DNA of 31,286 nucleotides from JBBKWJ01 sp037968895 (GTDB taxonomy: Bacteria; Actinomycetota; Acidimicrobiia; Acidimicrobiales; SZUA-35), in NCBI GenBank assembly GCA_037968895.1, contig JBBKWJ010000194.1, positions 1 to 31,286 on the forward strand, written 5' to 3'. Position 1 is the stretch's first letter; each line of letters opens with the position of its first letter. The notes below the pieces were generated by a model. It saw nothing but the letters and a program-made list of their open reading frames with translations. It was not told the DNA's origin and did not search any database. Made by a program: the position numbers and the translations under genes. Below, piece by piece: positions 7,100 through 14,989 of this stretch.

Positions 7100-8044
7100 A
7101 TGGCCGTTGTTGGCATAGACCTCGGCGGTACCAAGATTTTGGCCAGACTCGTCGATCCTGAAACGGGCGCGGCGAACGGTCGGGCGAAGGCGAACACGCC
7201 AAAGGGCGGAACCGATGACGTGCTCGACAAGGTCATCGAACTAGTTCGCGAGCTCGACCCCGACGGTGAAGCCGCCGCAATCGGCATTGGCGTGCCGGGC
7301 CAGATCACAAGAGACGGCGTCGTGACCCGGTGCCCAAACATCGTTGGCTGGGACAAACCAGTCGATGTGCGGTCGATCTTGGAGAAGGCGCTAGAGCGTC
7401 CAATTGCTGTCGGCAACGACGTCGATTGTGGCGCGTTGGCTGAGTTCGAGGTCGGTGCGGGCAAGGGACAGACCAACCTGCTCGCTGTTTTCGTCGGCAC
7501 AGGAGTCGGTGGCGGCCTCATTCTTGATGGCGAACTCGTTTCTGGCCGACGCGGCTACGCAGGCGAAATTGGCCACCTCACTTCGACGCCAGGCGGCCGC
7601 CCCTGTGGCTGCGGGCTCAATGGCCATCTTGAGGCATACGCAGGCAAGTCAGGGATCCAGCGAGAGGTTGAGCGGCTCGCGGCGGCAGGCACACCGAGTC
7701 TTCTCAACGACGTTGTAAATGGTGGTCGCATGAAGTCGTCGCACGTTGCTCAATCGCTCGAGAAGGGCTGCGACGTCACCAGGCAGCTCGTGCAAGACGC
7801 CGCCGACGCACTCGCTCAGATCGTCGGTAATACGGCGACGATGCTCGATCTTGAGCACGTTGTCTTCGGCGGCGGTCTCATCGATCGACTCGGCGAGCCA
7901 TTCCTTGACCAGATCAGAGGGTCGCTGAGCTTCGGCGGGTTCGGACGTGATGTCTGCGAGCTTCATAGAGCAAAACGAATCGATGATGCAGGTGTAGTCG
8001 GGGCTGCGTTACTGGCCGACCGACTTCTTCGGGCCAACTCATAG
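7100..8044 (+). CDS. ROK-family sugar kinase (probable glucokinase)
   Basis: A 314-residue ROK kinase from ATG 7100 (MAVVGIDLGGTK). The open frame extends upstream to 6938, but that part is a shadow of the preceding gene. The phosphate-binding loop GIDLGGTK (5-12), catalytic Asp in VGNDVD (D107), the second nucleotide loop VGTGVGGG (132-139) and the sugar/zinc region GEIGHL...CGCGLNGHLEAY are present. In the ROK zinc motif CxCGxxGCxE the third Cys is His (H176), which can still bind zinc. These enzymes phosphorylate glucose or a related hexose (or N-acetyl-mannosamine) with ATP; glucokinase is the likeliest role in an actinobacterium. No HTH repressor domain is fused. Confidence 0.88.
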   Translation: MAVVGIDLGGTKILARLVDPETGAANGRAKANTPKGGTDDVLDKVIELVRELDPDGEAAAIGIGVPGQITRDGVVTRCPNIVGWDKPVDVRSILEKALERPIAVGNDVDCGALAEFEVGAGKGQTNLLAVFVGTGVGGGLILDGELVSGRRGYAGEIGHLTSTPGGRPCGCGLNGHLEAYAGKSGIQREVERLAAAGTPSLLNDVVNGGRMKSSHVAQSLEKGCDVTRQLVQDAADALAQIVGNTATMLDLEHVVFGGGLIDRLGEPFLDQIRGSLSFGGFGRDVCELHRAKRIDDAGVVGAALLADRLLRANS

Positions 8045-8073
8045 ACGCGAGAGTTTGGCCGATAGGCGGACGT

Positions 8074-8493
8074 ATGACAGCAACCGAGACTGACGAACAA
8101 ATTGAAGCTGCGGGTTGTGTTGTCTGGCGCTTGAGCAAGAAGGGCAATCTGAAGGTCCTGCTCATTCATCGGCCACAGTACGACGACTGGTCATTCCCCA
8201 AGGGCAAGGTTGACGAAGGCGAGTCCTTCCTCGAGGCGGCAATTCGTGAGGTGAAAGAGGAAGTGAACGTGACCGGCCAGCTTGGTCCGGAGCTCTCACC
8301 TACCCATTACATCGACAGCCGCGGCCGTCCAAAGGTGGTTCGCTACTGGGCGCTTTGGTATCTCGACGGTATTTTCGAACCCAATGATGAGGTTGACAAG
8401 GTTAAGTGGATGAAGCTCGAGAAGGCTGCACTGAAGCTGAGCTATGCGCACGACCTCGTCCTGCTGAGCAATCTACGAGACGCTCTAGAGTAA
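8074..8493 (+). CDS. Nudix hydrolase (MutT/AP4A-hydrolase-like)
   Basis: A 139-residue protein with a Nudix box at 44-66 (G-x5-E-x7-REVKEE), preceded by DDWSFPKGKV as in MutT1 and diadenosine-polyphosphate hydrolases. The Gly near the end of the box is Asn (EEVNV), a mild deviation; the metal-binding Glu residues are intact. It would hydrolyse nucleoside diphosphates linked to another group, for example 8-oxo-dGTP or Ap4A. It lacks the C-terminal histidine-phosphatase domain of mycobacterial MutT1. The ATG is only 29 bases after the ROK gene; TAGGCG just upstream is a poor -10. Confidence 0.88.
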   Translation: MTATETDEQIEAAGCVVWRLSKKGNLKVLLIHRPQYDDWSFPKGKVDEGESFLEAAIREVKEEVNVTGQLGPELSPTHYIDSRGRPKVVRYWALWYLDGIFEPNDEVDKVKWMKLEKAALKLSYAHDLVLLSNLRDALE

Positions 8494-8518
8494 GGCGATG
8501 CCAATAGGAGAACCTTCG

Positions 8519-9142
8519 ATGTGGTGGCCGACTCCGGCGGAACCAACACGCTGGTTTGAAGCCGGTGACATCGTTGCGTCGCAATCTGGCGGTGGCTGGC
8601 GCGGAGGTCGGCCTGCTGAGTCGCCGGCCGCATCGCCGCTGCGAAATGAGCGGCTCGAAGTGTTGGCGGAACTATTCGGACTCACCGACGTCGAGTTCGT
8701 TGTTGTTCCTGGCGACGAGATTAATGCAAGTTCGGCGGGTTCAACGGTGTCGGTTAACGAAGCGACGATGCGTCAACCCGATCCGGTCTGTGAGTGGATC
8801 ATCGCTCACGAGCTTGCGCATATTCGATCACGCCACGGCCAAAAGCTCCTCTTGCTAACCATCGCGTTCTGGCTAGCCGTAGCAGGAGCGGTCGTCTGGC
8901 TCAGTTTGCTCTCTGGTGCCGTTGTAGCAACTGTGTTGCTCGTCGGTCATCGCTGGGTCTCCCGAGCCTTCGAACGACAAGCCGACATCACAGCGAGCCG
9001 GCTGATTGACAGACCTGACATGCGTGACCTCACCGAGATGGCGTTGCGGTCGAGCGGCAACCTTGCCCCATCGGTTGTGCGCCGCATGATGGGGCGACAT
9101 CCGGCCCCGGCCGAACGTCTCGAGCTGCTTTCACGGCTGTAA
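8519..9142 (+). CDS. Small membrane-bound M48-like zinc metallopeptidase
   Basis: From ATG 8519 (AGGAG 8 bases upstream) the protein is about 207 residues; an in-frame ATG at 8498 has no ribosome site. The zinc motif HELAH is at 97-101 and the third ligand is in FERQADITA (E152, with D156), as in M48 peptidases (HtpX/Ste24). Between them is a long hydrophobic hairpin (LLLLTIAFWLAVAGAVVWLSLLSGAVVATVL, about two helices). The end HPAPAERLELL is the usual M48 'HPxxxxRIxxL'. M48 enzymes are normally about 280 residues or longer, so this is a minimal version. It is predicted to cleave membrane or envelope proteins. It directly follows the Nudix gene. Confidence 0.83.
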   Translation: MWWPTPAEPTRWFEAGDIVASQSGGGWRGGRPAESPAASPLRNERLEVLAELFGLTDVEFVVVPGDEINASSAGSTVSVNEATMRQPDPVCEWIIAHELAHIRSRHGQKLLLLTIAFWLAVAGAVVWLSLLSGAVVATVLLVGHRWVSRAFERQADITASRLIDRPDMRDLTEMALRSSGNLAPSVVRRMMGRHPAPAERLELLSRL

Positions 9143-9169
9143 AAGAGGTCCAGACAATGCAGACCCATT

Positions 9170-9187
9170 GTTCATCTGCTGTTCGTC
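9170..9187 (+). promoter_or_regulatory. Pho box (two 11-bp-spaced GTTCRTC units) upstream of pstS
   Basis: GTTCATC (9170-9176) and GTTCGTC (9181-9187) repeat with an exact 11-bp period. This matches the known actinobacterial PHO-box plan of 11-bp direct-repeat units with GTTCACC cores bound by PhoP/RegX3-type regulators. It lies about 85 bases upstream of pstS, and candidate -10 boxes follow at 9204-9211 and TAGCGT 9219-9224. It probably drives phosphate-starvation induction of the whole pst-senX3-regX3 operon. Confidence 0.6.
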
Positions 9188-9270
9188 TCGACGTGGCTCG
9201 GCGTTTAGACGAGTTCCTTAGCGTGGGGGGAGTACCGATTCAACATTCCTTGCCTTAGGAGGCAATAGTC

Positions 9271-10320
9271 GTGCGTATTCCATGTTCCACAGCGAAGTTG
9301 CTGGCGCTTCTCGCCGCTACAACGTTGCTCGCCGCTGCTTGCGGTTCAAGCTCCGACTCCGATTCTGCCGACGGTGCCTCAACCGGCGGCGACTCAAGCG
9401 GGGTTGAGGGTGAGATCTTCATCTCCGGTTCGTCGACTGTCGAACCTATCTCAATCAAGGTTGCGGAAAGCTTCGAAGACGTTGAGCCCGGCGTTGTGGT
9501 CGACGTCGAAGGACCAGGAACCGGCGATGGGTTCAAAAAGTTCTGTGCTGGCGAGTCGGACATCTCCGACGCCTCTCGGCAGATCAAGGATGTCGAAGCC
9601 GAGGCGTGCGCCGATGCTGGCATCGACTACATCGAGCTTCGTATCGGCATCGACGGTATCGCTGTCCTCACCAACCCGAACAACGACATCGCTTGCTTGA
9701 ACTTCGCCGACCTCTACTCTCTCGTCGGCCCCGAGGCCGAAGGACTCAAGAACTGGAGCGATGCGACACCTGTGGCTGGCGAGCTCGGTTCAACCACCGT
9801 GTTTCCTGAAGGCGAACTGCTGATCACGGCACCGGGCGCTGAGTCGGGAACCTACGACTCATTCATCGAGATCGTGCTTGAGAAGGTCGGCGAATCTCGC
9901 TTCGAGGCCGGGGCGATCGAAGAAGACGCTGCGGCCACAACCCGCACCGACTACTCGAGTGCCGCTGACGACAACGTCATCATCACCAATATCGCAGCCG
10001 ACGACACCTCGTTCGGCTGGGTTGGATTCGCATTCGCCGACGAGAACGCTGACATCGTGCGGGCAATCCCAATCGCTAAGGACATCGACGGTCCTTGCGT
10101 AGAGGCGAATCCAGAGACCATCGCTAGCGGTGAGTACCCCATCTCCCGCTCGCTCTACATCTACGTCAATTCAGCGAAGCTGGCCGAGAGCCCAGCCCTT
10201 GAGGCCTACGTTGACCACTACATGACGGTCGGTCTCGACTCGCTGGTTGCTGCCGCCGACTATGTCGCCCTCGGCGATGACGCCAAGGCAGAGACCCGGG
10301 CAACGTGGGACTCCAAGTGA
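9271..10320 (+). CDS. pstS: Phosphate ABC transporter substrate-binding lipoprotein PstS
   Basis: A 349-residue lipoprotein with a GTG start preceded by AGGAGG. Its signal peptide ends LLAAAC with Cys24 as the lipidation site, followed by a Ser/Asp/Gly linker. The mature part has PstS hallmarks: ISGSSTVEPIS (phosphate-binding loop), GPGTGDGFKKFCAGESDISDASR, and APGAESGTYDSF. It captures periplasmic or extracellular phosphate and delivers it to PstCA. It is the first gene of pstSCAB. The last codons (ETRATWDSK, stop) are repeated 113 bases further on, at the pstC start. Confidence 0.96.
   Translation: MRIPCSTAKLLALLAATTLLAAACGSSSDSDSADGASTGGDSSGVEGEIFISGSSTVEPISIKVAESFEDVEPGVVVDVEGPGTGDGFKKFCAGESDISDASRQIKDVEAEACADAGIDYIELRIGIDGIAVLTNPNNDIACLNFADLYSLVGPEAEGLKNWSDATPVAGELGSTTVFPEGELLITAPGAESGTYDSFIEIVLEKVGESRFEAGAIEEDAAATTRTDYSSAADDNVIITNIAADDTSFGWVGFAFADENADIVRAIPIAKDIDGPCVEANPETIASGEYPISRSLYIYVNSAKLAESPALEAYVDHYMTVGLDSLVAAADYVALGDDAKAETRATWDSK
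10289..10320 (+). repeat. 32-bp repeat, copy 1 (end of pstS)
   Basis: This matches 10402-10433 at 29 of 32 positions (counted by eye). This copy encodes the last residues of PstS and its TGA. It also contains an out-of-frame GTG (10305) that would read MGLQVT, the same start residues as PstC. Confidence 0.85.
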
Positions 10321-10341
10321 CGCAGCCTGCCCCATCCGGGA

Positions 10342-10365
10342 GTTTCAGCGCCCTAGCGCTGAAAC
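10342..10365 (+). terminator. Strong hairpin between pstS and pstC (attenuator)
   Basis: GTTTCAGCGC-CCTA-GCGCTGAAAC is a perfect 10-bp stem with a 4-base loop. There is no U-tract, so it likely works as a partial terminator or as a 3' stabiliser that raises pstS mRNA over pstCAB. Confidence 0.6.
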
Positions 10366-10376
10366 TTGATGAGGGC

Positions 10377-10396
10377 TTCAGTTCGCCAGAACTGGA
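10377..10396 (+). other. Second hairpin in the pstS-pstC gap
   Basis: CAGTTC-GCCA-GAACTG (10379-10394) is a perfect 6-bp stem, extendable by one G-U and one A-U pair. It lies 11 bases after the larger hairpin and just before the second copy of the 32-bp repeat. Confidence 0.5.
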
Positions 10397-10401
10397 ACCG
10401 A

Positions 10402-10433
10402 CAGAGACCCGGGCCGCGTGGGACTCCAAGTAA
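10402..10433 (+). repeat. 32-bp repeat, copy 2 (contains the pstC start)
   Basis: This is the near-duplicate of the pstS end. In one frame it reads ETRAAWDSK-stop, like the end of PstS. In another it supplies the GTG start and first codons of pstC (MGLQV). Confidence 0.85.
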
Positions 10434-11347
10434 CACCGAGTTCGCTCTTCGGAGACCCTCGCCGCCAGGCGCGGGAGAGGCGGATCGGCCGCGTCCTGGC
10501 CGGAGCGGCGTATGTGTCGATCCTGCTTTCGGGTCTCATTGTCTTTTCGCTTGTCTTCGAAGCTGCCTCGTTCATCGCCGAAGTTGACTTTGGTGAGCTG
10601 TTGAGTTCTTCAGGCTGGATTCCCCGCCAAGGGCATTTCGATCTACTGACGATCATCGTGGCCTCGCTCTGGGTAACCGGGATCGCGTTGTTGCTAGCCG
10701 TTCCGATCGGCATGGCCTCAGCGATGTATTTGAGCGAGTACGCACGGCCCGGTGTTAGGCGAGTTCTCAAGCCGGTGCTTGAGATCTTGGCTGGCATCCC
10801 GTCGGTCGTGCTTGGGTATTTCGCATTGCGGTTCATCAACCCGAACATCGTCCAGTCGATCGTGCCAGACGCGAACAACGCCGGCAACTTGATTGCCGCT
10901 GGTATAGGTGTTGGCATCTTGACAATTCCACTCGTCGCTTCAGTGTCGGAGGACGCTCTGGCGTCGGTGCCGGCCGCGCTGCGAGAAGCTTCGGCCGGTC
11001 TGGGAGCGACGAAGATGACAACGACCATCCGTGTCGTTACGCCCGCTGCGCTCTCCGGGCTTGTCGCCTCGTTTGTAATCGCGACATCTCGTGCAATCGG
11101 CGAGACCATGGTCGTTTTCATTGCCGGTGGCGCTGCTGACTCCGCACCGAGGGCCCTTTCGCCGGGTGACGGCAGTCTTACGATGACGGCGGCCATGGCG
11201 TCCGTCGCATCGGGCACCGACAACGTCGCCGGTGTCGGCCCAACATTCCAGAGCCTCTTCTTTGTTGGACTCGTGCTGTTTGTCATCACACTCGGCCTGA
11301 ATATGTTCGCAGGCCGCCTCGTGCGGCGTTTCCGGGAGGTCTACTAG
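10418..11347 (+). CDS. pstC: Phosphate ABC transporter permease PstC
   Basis: A 309-residue permease with about six membrane helices. The first is YVSILLSGLIVFSLVFEAASFI. The permease coupling region reads VPAALREASAGLGATKMTTTIRVVTPAALSG (EAA loop, contacts PstB), followed by ATSRAIGETM, typical of PstC. With PstA it forms the phosphate channel. The start is taken as GTG 10418, inside a repeat of the pstS 3' end; no good ribosome site is visible there, so translation may depend on the upstream hairpin region. It ends 2 bases before pstA. Confidence 0.94.
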   Translation: MGLQVTPSSLFGDPRRQARERRIGRVLAGAAYVSILLSGLIVFSLVFEAASFIAEVDFGELLSSSGWIPRQGHFDLLTIIVASLWVTGIALLLAVPIGMASAMYLSEYARPGVRRVLKPVLEILAGIPSVVLGYFALRFINPNIVQSIVPDANNAGNLIAAGIGVGILTIPLVASVSEDALASVPAALREASAGLGATKMTTTIRVVTPAALSGLVASFVIATSRAIGETMVVFIAGGAADSAPRALSPGDGSLTMTAAMASVASGTDNVAGVGPTFQSLFFVGLVLFVITLGLNMFAGRLVRRFREVY

Positions 11348-11349
11348 CG

Positions 11350-12282
11350 ATGGATGTGCCGAACACGATTGATTCCAACCTCGGGATCGCACTGCGGGGC
11401 CGCAAGGATCTGAGAGGCTCGATATTCAAAGCCGTCATTTTGGGAGCGCTCCTATTCGCCCTGCTCATTCTGGTGGTCCTGCTGTATCAGGTGGTAACCG
11501 ATGGATGGACCGTTTTGTCTTCTCGCCTCGGCAGCTTCCTAGGGTCAGGACTTCGTTCCGACTATGAAGACGCCGGTATCAAACAAGGCTTGCTTGGCAC
11601 ATTCTGGCTCGCCTTGATTACGGCCGTGGTCGCCTTCCCGCTTGGCATTGGCGCCGCGATCTACCTCGAGGAATACGCAGCGCCGTCGAGACTCACATCG
11701 TTCATCGATCTGAACATTCGCAACCTGGCTGGTGTGCCCTCGGTCGTCTACGGCATCCTTGGTCTAGCGATCTTTGTTCGGGGCGGGAACTTCGTGACCG
11801 GCGGTGCAACTCCCATTGCGGCCGGGCTCACCTTGGCTGCGCTTGTGCTTCCCGTCGTGATTATCACGTCGGCCGAGGCCCTCCGGTCGGTACCCCAGCA
11901 ATTGAGAGAGGCTGGCTACGGCGTCGGCGCAACGAAGTGGGAAGTAACGAAGGACCACGTACTGCCGTACGCGGCTCCTGGGATTCTGACTGGCACCCTT
12001 CTGTCGCTGGCGAGGGCCGCAGGTGAAGCGGCACCGCTGCTTCTTGTCGGTGCCGTAACGGGCAGACTTGGTGCGAAGTACGAGCTTTGGGAGGTCGGCC
12101 AGCTCAGAGAACGGTTTACGGCAATGCCGATCGTGATCACTACCTGGACCAAGCAGCCGCAAGAGGGATTCAAGGTCGACAACGCAGCGGCGGCGATTGT
12201 GGTGCTCGTTCTATTCGTCCTGCTTTTGAACACTGCAGCGATTGTGCTGCGGTCACGATTTGAGAAAAAGCGAGGTATGTAA
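11350..12282 (+). CDS. pstA: Phosphate ABC transporter permease PstA
   Basis: A 310-residue permease. The N-terminal helix is AVILGALLFALLILVVLLYQVV, and LGIGAAIYLEEYA and NLAGVPSVVYGILGLAIFV are PstA signatures. The EAA loop is VPQQLREAGYGVGATKWEVTKDHVLP, followed by SLARAAGEAAPLLLVGAV, which identifies PstA rather than PstC. It begins 2 bases after pstC and ends 1 base before pstB. Confidence 0.95.
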   Translation: MDVPNTIDSNLGIALRGRKDLRGSIFKAVILGALLFALLILVVLLYQVVTDGWTVLSSRLGSFLGSGLRSDYEDAGIKQGLLGTFWLALITAVVAFPLGIGAAIYLEEYAAPSRLTSFIDLNIRNLAGVPSVVYGILGLAIFVRGGNFVTGGATPIAAGLTLAALVLPVVIITSAEALRSVPQQLREAGYGVGATKWEVTKDHVLPYAAPGILTGTLLSLARAAGEAAPLLLVGAVTGRLGAKYELWEVGQLRERFTAMPIVITTWTKQPQEGFKVDNAAAAIVVLVLFVLLLNTAAIVLRSRFEKKRGM

Positions 12283-12283
12283 C

Positions 12284-13168
12284 ATGACTCTACGCGAAGT
12301 ATCCCTTGCCCCTCTGCCGGTTGACGGCCCGAAGATTCCCACCCCTAAGCGAGCAGAAGAAGGTAGCGCCGTGAGCGCCGACGTGACGAACACGATCCTG
12401 GAGACACGAGACCTGACCGTGTACTACGACAAGTTTCGTGCTGTCCGCGAGGTCAATCTCGATTTTGTCCGCCATGAGATCACGGCAATGATCGGCCCGT
12501 CTGGATGCGGAAAGTCGACAGTTCTCCGATGCCTAAATCGCATGAATGATTTGATCCCCATCGCCAGAATCGAGGGAAGTGTCACCTTCGATGGCCACGA
12601 CCTCTATGACCCTCGTGTCGATCCAGTTGCAGTTCGCCGACGGATCGGAATGGTGTTCCAGAAGCCAAATCCTTTTCCAAAGTCGATCTATGACAACGTG
12701 ACCTACGGACCCAAGATTGCAGGCACCCCGAAGCGGGACTTCGATGAGGTTGTTGAAACCTCGCTGCGCAAGGCTGCGCTTTGGGATGAGGTCAAGGATC
12801 GGCTTTCTGACTCCGCCCTTGGGCTTTCTGGTGGCCAGGCGCAACGACTGTGTATCGCCCGGGCCATCGCCACAAACCCTGAGGTGCTTCTCATGGACGA
12901 GCCCTGTTCGGCCCTAGACCCGATTGCCACCGGCAAGGTCGAAGACTTGATGCAGGAGCTGAAATCGGAGTACACAATCGTCATTGTGACGCACAATATG
13001 CAACAGGCAGCAAGGGTGAGCGACCACACGGCTTTCTTCACGGCTGAGGTCGATAGCGAAAACGATCGACGGACAGGCGTGCTGGTCGAAGCTGACTTGA
13101 CCGAAACAATTTTCTCGAACCCATCCGACGAGCGGACCGAAAACTACATCACGGGACGGTTCGGGTGA
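12284..13168 (+). CDS. pstB: Phosphate ABC transporter ATP-binding protein PstB
   Basis: An ABC ATPase with Walker A GPSGCGKST, Q-loop MVFQKPNPFPKSIYDNV, signature LSGGQAQRLCIARAIA, Walker B EVLLMDEP with CSALDP, and a switch His in IVIVTHNMQQA. It powers phosphate import and is the docking partner of PhoU. ATG 12284 has GAGGT 7 bases upstream and gives 294 residues with a Pro-rich N-terminal extension. GTG 12371 would give the usual length (about 265) and also has a purine-rich upstream site. The stop overlaps the GTG of the PhoU-kinase fusion. Confidence 0.95.
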   Translation: MTLREVSLAPLPVDGPKIPTPKRAEEGSAVSADVTNTILETRDLTVYYDKFRAVREVNLDFVRHEITAMIGPSGCGKSTVLRCLNRMNDLIPIARIEGSVTFDGHDLYDPRVDPVAVRRRIGMVFQKPNPFPKSIYDNVTYGPKIAGTPKRDFDEVVETSLRKAALWDEVKDRLSDSALGLSGGQAQRLCIARAIATNPEVLLMDEPCSALDPIATGKVEDLMQELKSEYTIVIVTHNMQQAARVSDHTAFFTAEVDSENDRRTGVLVEADLTETIFSNPSDERTENYITGRFG

Positions 13169-14952
13169 GCAGCACAGGCGATGCGCCGATCCCGGGCAAG
13201 CCAATGCAGCATCGGATCAAGTACCACGAAGAGCTTGACGCGCTGCGGAACGACTTGCTTCGCCTAGGGGCGATGGTTTGTGAAACGGTTTCTAGGGGCA
13301 CCGAGGTGCTGCTGAACGGCAGCCTTCAAGATGCGCACGCGCTCATTGCCGAAGATGCGGTCATCAACGAGCTAAGCCTCAGCATTGAGCACGCGAGCTA
13401 TACGATCATGGTCCGACAGGCGCCAATCGCGAAAGAGCTTCGTAATCTCATCGCGACGCAGAAACTGGTGGGCGAACTCGAGCGGTCGGCCGACCTCATG
13501 GTCAACGTCTGCAAGGCAGGGCGTCGCATGTATGGGGCCCCGTTCACACCGAAGATTCGTGACGTGATCACAGCGATGTCACGCGAAGCCAACAAGCTGT
13601 TGAAGCTGTCGCTCGACGCCTATGCGCAGTCCGACGCCGCTCTGGCGGAGGCTCTTGGAGACATCGACGACGAGCTCGATCAGCTAAACCGTGACATGGT
13701 CGAGGAGATATTCGCGGCCCACGCGGCCAACGAAATTGACCTTGGTGCTGCAGTCCAGCTCGCGCTTGTCGCTCGTTATTACGAGCGCATCGGCGACCAC
13801 GCGGTCAACATCGGCGAGCGGGTGATGTATATCGAAACGGGCTGGCTGCCCGACGCTGATCGCCTAGAGAGCAGTTCCGGTCCCTCGGTTCTGCAGCAGC
13901 GCCGTTCGTTGCCAAACATCGTCGAGCAGGTCAGCGGCCACACAAGAGATCGCACAAGCGAAGCGATCTCTGCGCTCGAACGGGCTGTCGCCACCTTGCC
14001 CCTCGGCCTCGTTGTGGCCGATCGAACCGGCACCATCTTCTTTCGCAACGAATTTGCCAAGCTCGACCAGTTCGATAGCCAAGAATCAGTGCTGCTCGAG
14101 AACAAAATGCGCGAGCTGATCGAGACCGCGCTCACCGGCCACAGCGGCGAAGAGATGTCTGATTTCTGGGGCCCACCTCGTCGCAGTTACGAGCTTCGAA
14201 GTCTGCCGGTCATGGTCGACGATGAGCCGGTTGGAGCAACCGTCGTCATCGAAGACGTCACTGAGCGCAGCCGCCTTAATCAGACCCGACGAGACTTCGT
14301 GGCCAATATGTCGCATGAACTGCGCACACCGGTTGGGGCGATAAGCGTCCTCGCTGAAACGCTCATAAACAATCGTGATCCTGAGGTGGTCGCCCGACTT
14401 TCTGAGCGACTGCACCGAGAAAGCTTCCGATTGGGAAACACCATCGAAGACCTTTTGGCGCTGTCGCAGCTCGAGTCAGGAGACGAAGACAAGTTCGAGA
14501 ACGTCCTTGTTTCGGACATTTTTGCCGATGCCACCGAACGGGTTCGACAGTCAGCGGTATCTCACCACATCACGCTTGAGACCGAAGCGACGAACGACGG
14601 CCTCACCATCTTCGGTGATCGAAATCAGCTCAGCTCCGCTGTCGGCAATCTCGTCGACAATGCCGCGAAGTACTCCGAGCCAGGATCAACGATCCAGTTA
14701 GCGGCCCGCTCTCTCGGCGATTCTGTTGAACTGAGCGTCGCAGACCGAGGCGTTGGCATTCCCGAAAGCGAGCTCGAACGTATTTTTGAACGCTTCTATC
14801 GGGTCGATCCCGCACGGTCTAGGCAGACGGGCGGCACGGGTCTTGGTCTGTCGATTGTGCGTCACGTGGTTCGAAACCATCACGGCGACATCCACGTGGA
14901 GTCCCGCGAGGGCGAGGGGTCAACCTTCACTCTCCGATTCCCCAGGCGATAA
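13165..14952 (+). CDS. PhoU-SenX3 fusion: PhoU domain joined to a soluble PAS/HisKA/HATPase sensor kinase
   Basis: A 595-residue single open frame. Residues about 14-228 are a full-length PhoU helical bundle with both metal-cluster EXXXD motifs (E106-D110 in ELERSAD; E207-D211 in YYERIGD). After a linker (about 230-265) comes a PAS-like domain (about 270-370), then a HisKA H-box FVANMSHELRTPVGA with phospho-acceptor His384, N-box NLVDNAAKYS (495-504), G1 DRGVGIP (527-533) and G2 GTGLGLS (557-563). The kinase half resembles mycobacterial SenX3 closely, but SenX3's membrane helices are absent, replaced by PhoU. PhoU represses the kinase when PstSCAB is transporting; here the inhibitor is part of the kinase. 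The GTG overlaps the pstB stop by 4 bases; regX3 follows. It should autophosphorylate at low phosphate and pass phosphate to RegX3. Confidence 0.93.
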   Translation: MSSTGDAPIPGKPMQHRIKYHEELDALRNDLLRLGAMVCETVSRGTEVLLNGSLQDAHALIAEDAVINELSLSIEHASYTIMVRQAPIAKELRNLIATQKLVGELERSADLMVNVCKAGRRMYGAPFTPKIRDVITAMSREANKLLKLSLDAYAQSDAALAEALGDIDDELDQLNRDMVEEIFAAHAANEIDLGAAVQLALVARYYERIGDHAVNIGERVMYIETGWLPDADRLESSSGPSVLQQRRSLPNIVEQVSGHTRDRTSEAISALERAVATLPLGLVVADRTGTIFFRNEFAKLDQFDSQESVLLENKMRELIETALTGHSGEEMSDFWGPPRRSYELRSLPVMVDDEPVGATVVIEDVTERSRLNQTRRDFVANMSHELRTPVGAISVLAETLINNRDPEVVARLSERLHRESFRLGNTIEDLLALSQLESGDEDKFENVLVSDIFADATERVRQSAVSHHITLETEATNDGLTIFGDRNQLSSAVGNLVDNAAKYSEPGSTIQLAARSLGDSVELSVADRGVGIPESELERIFERFYRVDPARSRQTGGTGLGLSIVRHVVRNHHGDIHVESREGEGSTFTLRFPRR

Positions 14953-14989
14953 GGCGGTAACCTGCGATGACGTTGAGCAGGTGGAGATC

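Noticed and set aside
10321..10433. Possible frameshifted C-terminal extension of PstS ending again in ETRAAWDSK
   Set aside because: The second copy is out of frame (113-base offset) and PstS is already full length at 10320. Treated as a sequence duplication, not a protein extension.
10378..11289. 303-codon minus-strand frame opposite pstC
   Set aside because: It lies entirely antisense to a certain permease gene, and its translation is low-complexity with no recognisable motif.
14753..14989. N-terminal extension of the RegX3 frame
   Set aside because: It overlaps the kinase G1/G2 boxes in another frame. Response-regulator homology begins exactly at 14990 with a ribosome site.
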